Shown here one piece after another: positions 1-6,006 of a DNA stretch of 23,841 nt. The position numbers and the translations under genes were made by a program. Under the pieces are notes generated by a model that saw only the letters and a list, made by a program, of their open reading frames with translations, ran no database searches and had not been told where the DNA came from. Every line of letters starts with the position of its first letter. Positions within the stretch are counted from its first letter, which is position 1. The DNA is from an uncultured Bacteroides sp. (GTDB lineage: Bacteria; Bacteroidota; Bacteroidia; Bacteroidales; Bacteroidaceae), in assembly GCA_900544675.1 (NCBI GenBank), contig UQVZ01000048.1, forward strand, positions 1-23,841, read 5' to 3'.

Positions 1-1103
1 ACTATCATTTGTGCCACAGGTGGCGGGTTGTTGAAATCCAACTCGCATGATTTTAATGCTGACATATCTTCCTTGTATAATGAATCCAAATGGTTTAAGA
101 ACAATTTCAATAAATCGTCGTGCGTGTGTCCCAACGCAAAATAATCCGTTACATCCTTTTCTTCTTTTGTTCCTGACAGTGGCAGCAAAAGGCGTTTCAA
201 TGCAAACGGCTTCAATTCTTCCTGCCGTTTGGCGGAAACTTCCAGACCGGTCTTGTCCATATCATACAGCAGGACAATGTGTTTGAACCGGTAGGAGAGC
301 AGCATCAGCACAGAGGTAGGGATGACCGTCGTTTCCGAATTGAAACAGATGGCATGGAATCCGTTTGCCGCAAGGCTCATCACGTCTTTCTCACCGCCTG
401 TGATAAACAACAAATCCCCTTTGGCGGATAATTGGTCAAGTCCGAAGCAGTAATTGTCGCCCAAATCTCCGGCATAGAGGAAACGCATCTCCGAGCGCGG
501 GCGGTAGATTTTAATGTATTTGTCGCCTACATAGCCATACATCGGTTCCTGTGCCGTTTCAGTCAAGGTATAGCTTTTCCCTTCCTGATTGACGGAACTG
601 AACGAATGCAGAGGCCGTACATTATATTTATTTAATGTATGCTCCGTGATTCTGGATTTGCTCCAAAATATCCGGTCTGTTTCATTGAACGCCCTTGGTA
701 CGATATTATACGGGCGTATTTTCTTTATCACCTGTTCCGGCGTGGGCGGACAAACTACCTGAACGGAAGATGTGTCCACACAATTTTCGTAACCGTCTGC
801 CAACCCCAAATGCAGGTCATGGTCAATGATGCGCATGATTTCAACGAAATCCTTCGCGTTCCTGCAACTCAGCCCCGTCATTGTCCCTACCAACTCGAAG
901 CAGTCCCCGGAATATTCCTCATTGCCGAAATCCTTCATCTTATACACCGAATGCCGCCGGTCATAATATACGTTGCACGATGCCTTCGTATCCTTATATA
1001 AAGGATTCAGGAACTTCTTACCGATGCGGAACGGCACGGGAAGGTAGTGTCTGAACACCGAAAGCCCCCTGTCCGTCGCCTGCAAAATATCCTCCTTATT
1101 CAT
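1..1103 (-). CDS. Toprim-domain primase-like protein of a mobile element (3' end cut by window edge)
   Basis: Reading the minus strand from the ATG at 1101–1103 gives 367 codons without a stop up to the window edge, so the protein is incomplete at its C-terminus. Residues about 232–285 carry a toprim signature: ITGGEKD (Glu238) and then LLYDMDKTG (Asp281, Asp283), the metal-binding acids shared by DnaG-type primases and topoisomerases. The N-terminal part (about 40–75, with VYKMKDFG and a GDCFELV segment) recalls the region before toprim in phage and plasmid primases, but no complete CHC2 zinc finger is visible. Such proteins are common in Bacteroides integrative and mobilizable elements, where they support replication or transfer. 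The start overlaps the end of the upstream HTH gene by 8 bases, which suggests translational coupling. The toprim call is firm; the exact role in the element is inferred. Confidence 0.85.
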   Translation of the reverse strand, partial: MNKEDILQATDRGLSVFRHYLPVPFRIGKKFLNPLYKDTKASCNVYYDRRHSVYKMKDFGNEEYSGDCFELVGTMTGLSCRNAKDFVEIMRIIDHDLHLGLADGYENCVDTSSVQVVCPPTPEQVIKKIRPYNIVPRAFNETDRIFWSKSRITEHTLNKYNVRPLHSFSSVNQEGKSYTLTETAQEPMYGYVGDKYIKIYRPRSEMRFLYAGDLGDNYCFGLDQLSAKGDLLFITGGEKDVMSLAANGFHAICFNSETTVIPTSVLMLLSYRFKHIVLLYDMDKTGLEVSAKRQEELKPFALKRLLLPLSGTKEEKDVTDYFALGHTHDDLLKLFLNHLDSLYKEDMSALKSCELDFNNPPPVAQMI

Positions 1104-1455
1104 TGTCTTCGTCCTTTGTTATATCCAACAACCGGTTCTTCTTGTAAACGTCTATCAGGTGCGGTTCACACGTGATAACCTTTTCCCGTACCTTTTTCTC
1201 TATTTCTGAGAGCTTGTACAGGCACTTGCGGCGGAACACCGAATACTCTACCAGTCCGTCGCTCCTTAACCGTTGCAGGGTGCGTGTGCTGATATGGAGC
1301 ATATCGGCCACTTCTTGACTGTCCAGCCATACATCGTTGTCAAAGTCGCAATCCTGCAACTTGTGTTCATTCTTGGTAATGAACTCAGCGATTTTCGCTA
1401 TTTGCCCCATCATCTTTTGATAGGCGGCACTTTCCATTACGATAACTTCTGTCAT
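1096..1455 (-). CDS. Small excisionase-type helix-turn-helix protein
   Basis: This 119-residue protein has a helical N-terminus (about 8–35) and then a winged HTH of the MerR/excisionase (HTH_17) type at about 43–95. The motif begins WLDSQEVADMLHISTRTLQR, the usual pattern of DNA-binding proteins that direct excision or control transfer genes in Bacteroides integrative elements. The C-terminal tail is Lys/Asp/Glu-rich. ATG at 1453–1455 follows an AGGATT stretch; an internal Met at residue 7 is an alternative start. The stop overlaps the ATG of the toprim gene by 8 bases, so the two are one operon. No clear TAnnTTTG promoter lies directly upstream. It could be an excisionase, a transfer regulator or an origin-binding protein; the sequence does not decide. 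Confidence 0.85.
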   Translation of the reverse strand: MTEVIVMESAAYQKMMGQIAKIAEFITKNEHKLQDCDFDNDVWLDSQEVADMLHISTRTLQRLRSDGLVEYSVFRRKCLYKLSEIEKKVREKVITCEPHLIDVYKKNRLLDITKDEDNE

Positions 1456-1627
1456 AATCCTAATTATTGAAATGTTTGCCGCAAAGTTCCCGATAAGTCA
1501 AAATCCGCATGGTATACTATACGTGTACTACACCATAATTTTTTTGTTCCTGCATTTTTTTTTGCGGGAAAATGCGAGGTCAATCCGTTTCGGTCAGGAG
1601 TAAGGTTAATAGGTTCAAAATTAGTTC

Positions 1628-1675
1628 AGTGCAAGGTGCAAGCCTATTTATATATATAGGCTCGCACCTTGCACT
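1628..1675. repeat. Long palindrome between the mobile-element genes and the small-RNA unit
   Basis: The arms 1628–1639 and 1664–1675 (AGTGCAAGGTGC and its complement) pair perfectly. After one mismatch (1640/1663) the stem continues with AGCCTAT (1641–1647) against 1656–1662, leaving an 8-base AT-rich loop. Neither side has the T-run of an intrinsic terminator, so a DNA-level role (cruciform, recombinase or origin binding site) is at least as likely as an RNA role. Apart from the features listed separately, I see no gene in 1456–2055. Confidence 0.8.
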
Positions 1676-1709
1676 TGAAAAAAAGGCTGAAAAAAATATT
1701 GTCAAGAAC

Positions 1710-1740
1710 TTGCATGTTTCAAAAATGTGTAGTACTTTTG
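1710..1740 (+). promoter_or_regulatory. Bacteroides-type promoter for the candidate small RNA
   Basis: TTG at 1710–1712, 20 bases, then TACTTTTG at 1733–1740. This is a full match to the Bacteroides -33/-7 consensus (TTG, 19–21, TAnnTTTG). Transcription should start near 1745–1748. Confidence 0.75.
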
Positions 1741-1744
1741 CACT

Positions 1745-1944
1745 CGCAATCGAAAGGTGACACGGTGGTGTCATAAGCTACGAAAATTGACAAGATGAAA
1801 TCGTAACCAAGTCGTAACCATTAAATTTTAGGTTACGCATAAGTTACTGATTAAAAAGATATTATAAGCGGCAGGTACGATTACCGTCCGCACCGCAGAG
1901 ATGCCCGACTTTACATTTCAAGATGTAAAGTCGGGTGTTTTTTT
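1745..1944 (+). ncRNA. Candidate structured small RNA, about 200 nt
   Basis: This span lies between a consensus promoter (1710–1740) and a strong intrinsic terminator (1904–1944) and holds no convincing ORF. Three hairpins precede the terminator. The first is TGACAC/GTGTCA (1758–1763/1768–1773, loop GGTG). The second is CGTAACC/GGTTACG (1813–1819/1831–1837). The third is GCGG-ca-GGTA, loop CGAT, TACC-gt-CCGC (1868–1891). A second copy of CGTAACC at 1802–1808 could compete for the same partner, so two alternative folds are possible. I do not recognise the family. It could be a trans-acting RNA of the neighbouring mobile element (as RteR is in CTnDOT) or a chromosomal RNA beside the integration site. 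Confidence 0.55.
1904..1944 (+). terminator. Intrinsic terminator of the candidate small RNA
   Basis: A perfect 13-bp stem (1904–1916 with 1923–1935), a 6-base loop and then TGTTTTTTTT. This is the strongest terminator in the window, and no plus-strand protein gene precedes it. Confidence 0.9.
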
Positions 1945-1963
1945 AAGATTAATTTGAGGTAGC

Positions 1964-2014
1964 AAAAAATAAAGCAAACGAAAAGAACAATCAGTTTCTC
2001 TCTTCGTTTGCTTT
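1964..2014 (-). terminator. Intrinsic terminator of the two-gene lipoprotein operon
   Basis: AAAGCAAACGAA (1971–1982) pairs with TTCGTTTGCTTT (2003–2014), a perfect 12-bp stem with a 20-base loop. Read on the minus strand it is followed by ATTTTTT (complement of 1964–1970). It lies 42 bases beyond the stop of the lipoprotein gene at 2056. Confidence 0.85.
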
Positions 2015-2055
2015 ATAAAATATACAGGTTTGGCAGAATTAAACTCCTGCCATTA

Positions 2056-2901
2056 TCAATCCAATGTATGTTCAGGTATAGTTACCGTGCTTAATTCGCC
2101 TTCTATTTGATAATCTGTACCAGGAACAGTCATTATCATGGTCATATTTGCAGGGGCAGGTGATTTTGTTTGGGCATCACCGATAAGTTTCTCCCAGTCC
2201 ACGCCCAAATAAGTTCGAATGACGTTCGTCACGAGTGAAGAACTTGCATTTTCGCCATACAGTTCTATTTGGAAGTCATAGAACTTCGATGTAGTAGTTT
2301 CAGCATCAGTGGGATTGTGTTTGTATAAGCGTAAGTTGGGAATAGCATAGTTGGCGGGTTTCGCACCTGTGCCGGCATCCAGCGTGATGAAGAACTCGTA
2401 ACCGCTGTCTTTTAGTATGGGCTTGTTATATACGTTGTCTTGGTCGAACAGATAGTAGTCCTGCGCTTGATTGTTTATTAAAAAGAGTGTGGTGCCTGCC
2501 GGCAAGACCGGGTGGTTACTGTCATTGATAACGTATGCAAGATAGCAATCTGTTACTTTCACTTCAACGGTTTCTGCTTCTTTGGTGATATTATCAGTAA
2601 TGGTCAGTGTCGTACTTCCTTTCCGCATGCCATACAGGAAAATGACTCCTCTCAGACCGTCCGCATACAGTCCACTCTCATACTTGGCGTTCAATATGTT
2701 TTCATCTTCTATGGCCAGACTAATATCCCCACTGCCATTTGTTATGTAGATGCTGTTAGTTCCTTTTCCTAATCTTACTTCATAATAAGTATTTCCAAGA
2801 CTGAACGGCGTAATCGGTTCGTTTTCATTATTATCATCGCTGCAAGCTGTAACGAACAGGCAGATGATAAAGATAATCGGGTTGATAAGTCTATTCATCA
2901 T
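2056..2901 (-). CDS. Surface lipoprotein of unknown function, Ig-like N-terminal region
   Basis: 281 residues with a lipoprotein signal peptide (hydrophobic 4–18, lipobox FVTAC, Cys20). Directly after the Cys comes SDDNNENE, an acidic run like the Bacteroides lipoprotein export signal that sends lipoproteins to the cell surface. Residues about 35–120 are beta-rich and end in a Gly-Ser-Thr-Thr stretch reminiscent of bacterial Ig-like (BIG2) domains; this similarity is weak. The remainder (about 120–281) has no family I recognise. It is the second gene of an operon, 11 bases after the stop of the upstream lipoprotein gene, and ends at a clear terminator (1964–2014). Surface display is inferred from the N-terminus; the function is unknown. 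Confidence 0.85.
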   Translation of the reverse strand: MMNRLINPIIFIICLFVTACSDDNNENEPITPFSLGNTYYEVRLGKGTNSIYITNGSGDISLAIEDENILNAKYESGLYADGLRGVIFLYGMRKGSTTLTITDNITKEAETVEVKVTDCYLAYVINDSNHPVLPAGTTLFLINNQAQDYYLFDQDNVYNKPILKDSGYEFFITLDAGTGAKPANYAIPNLRLYKHNPTDAETTTSKFYDFQIELYGENASSSLVTNVIRTYLGVDWEKLIGDAQTKSPAPANMTMIMTVPGTDYQIEGELSTVTIPEHTLD

Positions 2902-2912
2902 AACTATATTTT

Positions 2913-3719
2913 TTATTGTTTCTTTATGGTAAATTCTAATTTCTGAAGCCCCATTCGGTAGACATTGGCGAGGATGAGTGCATAATGGACTTCTTCACCG
3001 GACTTCATGGATAGTATGAGGTTAAATTCATTTTCAGGTATGACATGCTTGAACAGTGGACCTGATGAATCGTTTCTCACCAATCGGATTTCATCCGTAA
3101 AAGGTGACAAGACGAATGAATAAGTTGCCTGATAAGGTACCCTATTGAACTCCACCCAATTCGGATCTCCCTTATCGAGAATGCACTCTAACCAAATGCG
3201 GGCATTATCATAAGACGGAAGGTTGTGACCGTTGGCATAGGAAATTTCTCCATTCTCATTGAGAATGAATTCCTTTTCTATGGCATACTTGTTAAAGGGG
3301 CACATATCATAGTACTCAATGTCTTCTTCCGAATTGATTTCTTTATCTTCTTCCGGTTCTTCCGGCTCAGTAATAATACGGTCTTGAAGGATTTTCAACA
3401 GTGAATAGGTACGGTCTGAACCATCCATAGGAGGATTGGCGAGGATGGTCCGCTCCACCGAAAGGTAATATTCATGTCCTCTTTCGTATGTAAACCACTT
3501 AATACTATTAAAGCCAAGTGGCTCCCATACACCGGGATTGTCTTCAGACATAACCAGCATACACTCTACTGGAGTATCGCTGCCCCATGGTATGTACGTA
3601 CCTGTTTCGGCAGAAACGGACATCTTGATTTCGTCAACAACATCTTTGGACTCATCATCGCTGCAACTTACTGCAAGGAAAGCGGTGATTAAAAGAAACG
3701 AAATAACCAATTTGTTCAT
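2913..3719 (-). CDS. Surface lipoprotein of unknown function, first gene of operon
   Basis: The reading frame is open further upstream (to 3836), but the ATG at 3717–3719 is preferred. It gives a normal lipoprotein signal peptide (hydrophobic 4–17, lipobox LAVSC, Cys19), whereas the longer start would bury it. The protein is then 268 residues. SDDESKD follows the Cys, the acidic surface-export pattern. A Glu/Asp-rich stretch starts EPEEPEEDKE in the middle of the protein. The rest looks beta-rich without a recognised family. It lies 11 bases before the second lipoprotein gene and behind a leader of about 250 bases with strong predicted structure (see 3785–3974). Two TATCGG copies at 3735–3740 and 3744–3749 sit just upstream of the start. 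No function can be named. Confidence 0.85.
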   Translation of the reverse strand: MNKLVISFLLITAFLAVSCSDDESKDVVDEIKMSVSAETGTYIPWGSDTPVECMLVMSEDNPGVWEPLGFNSIKWFTYERGHEYYLSVERTILANPPMDGSDRTYSLLKILQDRIITEPEEPEEDKEINSEEDIEYYDMCPFNKYAIEKEFILNENGEISYANGHNLPSYDNARIWLECILDKGDPNWVEFNRVPYQATYSFVLSPFTDEIRLVRNDSSGPLFKHVIPENEFNLILSMKSGEEVHYALILANVYRMGLQKLEFTIKKQ

Positions 3720-3784
3720 ATTCGCACAATTCCCTATCGGCTCTATCGGGCTATGAAATTTATAATGAAAAAACGTGAGCCAAC

Positions 3785-3974
3785 TATGCCACGTCCAAGT
3801 GAAGGTCGTAGGAAACCTTTGATGCAGATGTAACAATAGCAGCCCACGCTATATGCGTGAGAACCACTATGCTATCTCTTGCATCAGCTTGAAAATTTCC
3901 TACGTTTTCACTTACAAGATGAGCATAACGTCTCTTCTTATTTCTTATGTCTCGGAAAGAGTCGCCTCTATCCG
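3785..3974 (-). ncRNA. Candidate structured 5' leader RNA of the lipoprotein operon
   Basis: Nested complementary segments make a large hairpin system. TATGC 3785–3789 pairs with 3923–3927; AAGTGAA 3798–3804 with 3907–3913; CGTAGGAAA 3807–3815 with 3896–3904; TGATGCA 3820–3826 with 3880–3886; ATAGCA 3836–3841 with 3870–3875; CACGC 3845–3849 with 3855–3859. At the 5' end of the minus-strand transcript, 3966–3974 and 3953–3961 form a 9-bp stem with one U-U mismatch, capped by GCGA, a GNRA tetraloop. A -7 box lies just upstream (3979–3986). The order and length suggest a cis-regulatory leader or a small RNA cut from it. I cannot place it in a known RNA family. The rest of 3720–4082 shows nothing else. 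Confidence 0.5.
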
Positions 3975-3978
3975 AAGA

Positions 3979-3986
3979 CAAAAATA
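3979..3986 (-). promoter_or_regulatory. Probable -7 box for the lipoprotein operon
   Basis: Minus-strand TATTTTTG fits TAnnTTTG. No good TTG lies 19–21 bases upstream, so the promoter is only partly supported. Transcription would start at about 3972–3976, right at the GNRA-capped hairpin of the leader. Confidence 0.45.
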
Positions 3987-4082
3987 GTTATTTAATTGAT
4001 ATTTTGCTATATATTGAGCGGAATTATAACTTGAATCCTCTACTTTTTCGGTTTTTCTGTGTAAGGAGAGATTTCAGTATGT

Positions 4083-4994
4083 TCATATCGTTTTTTCCAT
4101 CACATAGTTAGTCAGATACAGCCGGTTGGCTTTCGCTTTCTGCTCTTTTATTATTCTGTAGCCGTGTTTCTCGAAGAAGGGCTTGGCGGTAATGCTGACT
4201 TCAGCCCATATTCTCTGTACTTCGTATTCACGGGCCATCTTCTCGGCTTCTGCAAGCAGTCGGGTTGCCACGCCTTTTCCTTGCCGGTCCTTATGGACGA
4301 ACATCGCGTGCATATAGCCTTCTGCATTCATAGAAGAGAAGCCGATAATTTTGCCTTGAGCATCCAATGCCACTATGAAGTGATGCTTCGCCAGCAATTC
4401 TTTCCAATGCTCCATACTGCTTCCGCACGAGGCCCAGTCTGCTGTTTCCTCTTGCGTATAATCCTTGGAATTGATGTATAGGACGGTATTGCGGAACAGT
4501 TCCTGCAATGCGGGAATGTCTTGTTCGGTGGCTTGGCGTATCGGGTATTCCGGAAACAAACTTTTGTTTGTCGTTTCAATTTGCATTTTACAATGTTGAC
4601 TACCCCGTAAAACAGATTTGATGATTGTTACCCGAAATGCCTTGTCTTTCCATAGTGAATGCAAGACATAAAGAATGCTTTGTTGGGAGCATTCACAAAG
4701 CAATGGAGTAGAGACATAGCCTTGCCGATGAAGCATACAGGTACATTCCATAAAATAGAGATGATAAACAGCACCCTTTTCAATGATTTCGCTTCTTACG
4801 CCAGGCAGTTTGTCAGCTTCCAAAAAGAAGGTGTCCAAGTCACCGTTCGCTTTTTCATATAGTTCCTGATAGATTTGCAGCGTCCCGCATTTTACACAAT
4901 TCTTCCCGCATTCCGAGAAGAATGAGGCCCGTTGCTCGGAGTTAAGACAGCTTAAACCTTTCTCAAATCCCTTGAACCAGTCTGATAATTCCAT
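4083..4994 (-). CDS. Cys-rich domain fused to a GNAT-family N-acetyltransferase
   Basis: 303 residues in two parts. Residues 1–145 are rich in ordered cysteines (Cys16, 29, 33, 36, 84, 86, 100, 102, 135), with ECGKNCVKCG and later CTC and CEC pairs. This resembles the small Cys-rich DUF6144/V4R-like domains thought to bind metal or ligand, but I hold that assignment loosely. Residues about 150–303 are a GNAT acetyltransferase: IRQATEQDIPAL opens the fold, and the acetyl-CoA loop is seen in VHKDRQGKGVATRLLAEAE. The C-terminal half resembles YafP-like acetyltransferases. The substrate is unknown. A GNAT protein alone is usually about 150 residues, so the first half is an added domain, not an over-long start. 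It lies 22 bases after the RhuM-like remnant and may be read with the genes upstream. Confidence 0.85.
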   Translation of the reverse strand: MELSDWFKGFEKGLSCLNSEQRASFFSECGKNCVKCGTLQIYQELYEKANGDLDTFFLEADKLPGVRSEIIEKGAVYHLYFMECTCMLHRQGYVSTPLLCECSQQSILYVLHSLWKDKAFRVTIIKSVLRGSQHCKMQIETTNKSLFPEYPIRQATEQDIPALQELFRNTVLYINSKDYTQEETADWASCGSSMEHWKELLAKHHFIVALDAQGKIIGFSSMNAEGYMHAMFVHKDRQGKGVATRLLAEAEKMAREYEVQRIWAEVSITAKPFFEKHGYRIIKEQKAKANRLYLTNYVMEKTI

Positions 4995-5016
4995 AGATGA
5001 TTAGTTGTTAGTTATA

Positions 5017-5260
5017 TTATCTTTCTCCTTTCTTTCCTATATCGTCAATGTGTTTGATAGCATTCAGATAGGAAAAGGTTGTCATATATGATTTACCATC
5101 AGAAGCAGTTGTTCGGAATTTCCGAACAACTGAGTCTTCTTGCAGTTCCCCTTCTTCAAATATATGCTTAATGTGTTCACTTACATTGGATTTACTGGTC
5201 TGATACAATTCACACCTTTGAGCTTGGATAAAGCAGTAAGGTATCCACCCCGTTCTCTGA
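5017..5260 (-). pseudogene. Remnant of a RhuM-family (virulence RhuM) gene
   Basis: The minus-strand frame from about 5255 reads FIQAQRCELYQTSKSNVSEH and goes on with a HIFEEGEL segment and later TTASDGKSY. This matches the N-terminal DNA-binding part of RhuM-family proteins (family pattern W-L-T-Q-A-Q-x-A-E-L-Y-Q-T, then I-F-x-E-G-E-L). It then ends early with LNAIKHIDDIGKKGER and a stop, where intact members continue with YNLDxIISVGYRV and about 200 more residues. The start of the homology merges into the end of the PNPOx-like gene without its own start codon. It is therefore a degraded fragment. RhuM genes are often carried by mobile DNA in gut Bacteroides. Confidence 0.6.
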
Positions 5261-5266
5261 TGTAGT

Positions 5267-5947
5267 TCAAATGTTAGTGTGTGCAAATTCTCCGTTAATC
5301 CAAAAAGTAGCTTCCTCGCCGGTGAAGTGCAGTAGCACGTAATTCGGGTCAGTCGGCCCTCCGGGGAAATGGTGGACGAACCAATCTTGCCACATCTCTT
5401 GGCGAATGGTATCGTCCGTAACAACTTCCACCGTACCCCGCAGGGCAATACTGTCGCCGTAATGTTCATAGCAAAGGCCGGCTTTGTTGTTTGCTTTAAA
5501 ATCACAGACCTTCACCGAATCGGCACCCGTTGCCATCCAAACCTCATAGAAATCTTTTGTTCCTATCTTGGACATCGGCACGGGGCGGGGATAACCTTTG
5601 GCATCGATAGAGGCAATTGTTACGTTCTCGCATTGGGCCAGTAAGTTGACTGCCTTTTCCTCCAACGACCGACCGTCTTTTTCTTTCCAGCGCTTCAAAT
5701 GTGGAAAGTATTGACACATTTGTTCTTTGGCTTGTACGGGAGTCAGGTTCCAGCCTGTCTGCGCATTCATCTGGTCGAGGTATTGCAGGCAGAACTCTAT
5801 CATCTGGCTCATCGTGAAGTCCTGGGTGAACTTCCCGTCTTGGTAGCAGTACGCGCAATAATCTTCGCTGCGGCTTCCGTCCGCATTAGTTCCCCTGTTC
5901 TCATCAGTCAGGGGCATACCACAGCTTTGGCAAAATTGTCTATCCAT
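5267..5947 (-). CDS. Zinc-ribbon plus pyridoxamine-5'-phosphate-oxidase-like flavoprotein
   Basis: The chosen ATG at 5945–5947 gives 226 residues that begin MDRQFCQSCGMPL. A longer frame to 6025 would run into the upstream gene. Cys6, Cys9, Cys31 and Cys34 form a putative zinc ribbon of the kind found at the start of many Bacteroides proteins. Residues about 40–85 are helical. Residues about 90–226 match the split-barrel pyridoxamine 5'-phosphate oxidase-like fold: NVTIASIDAKGYPRPVPMSK, then a VKVCDFKANNKAGLCY segment and an ALRGTVEVV strand. Such proteins bind FMN or a related cofactor and probably reduce small molecules; the substrate is unknown. It lies 59 bases after the AAA-ATPase gene on the same strand. 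A small inverted repeat (5977–5981/5987–5991) lies between them. Confidence 0.88.
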   Translation of the reverse strand: MDRQFCQSCGMPLTDENRGTNADGSRSEDYCAYCYQDGKFTQDFTMSQMIEFCLQYLDQMNAQTGWNLTPVQAKEQMCQYFPHLKRWKEKDGRSLEEKAVNLLAQCENVTIASIDAKGYPRPVPMSKIGTKDFYEVWMATGADSVKVCDFKANNKAGLCYEHYGDSIALRGTVEVVTDDTIRQEMWQDWFVHHFPGGPTDPNYVLLHFTGEEATFWINGEFAHTNI

Positions 5948-6006
5948 ATAATTCAATATTTTTAAATATAAAGCGTAAGGCTGTTTGCCTTTTACATGAA
6001 ATGAGT

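Noticed and set aside
432..1001. Two plus-strand frames over the toprim gene
   Set aside because: The minus strand gives a continuous 367-codon toprim protein, so these are antisense shadows.
1868..1900. Possible tRNA 3' end (integration site)
   Set aside because: The GGTACGATTACC segment resembles a T-arm, but it lacks the TTCGA loop and no matching acceptor or anticodon arm is found upstream.
3784..3981. 65-codon minus-strand reading frame covering the structured leader
   Set aside because: It starts with TTG directly at the -7 box, and its length follows from the stems. The pairings explain the sequence better than coding does, although the two are not exclusive.
5017..5505. A 162-codon minus-strand frame as one intact gene
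   Set aside because: Its first half is an out-of-frame shadow of the PNPOx-like gene; only the last part has RhuM similarity.
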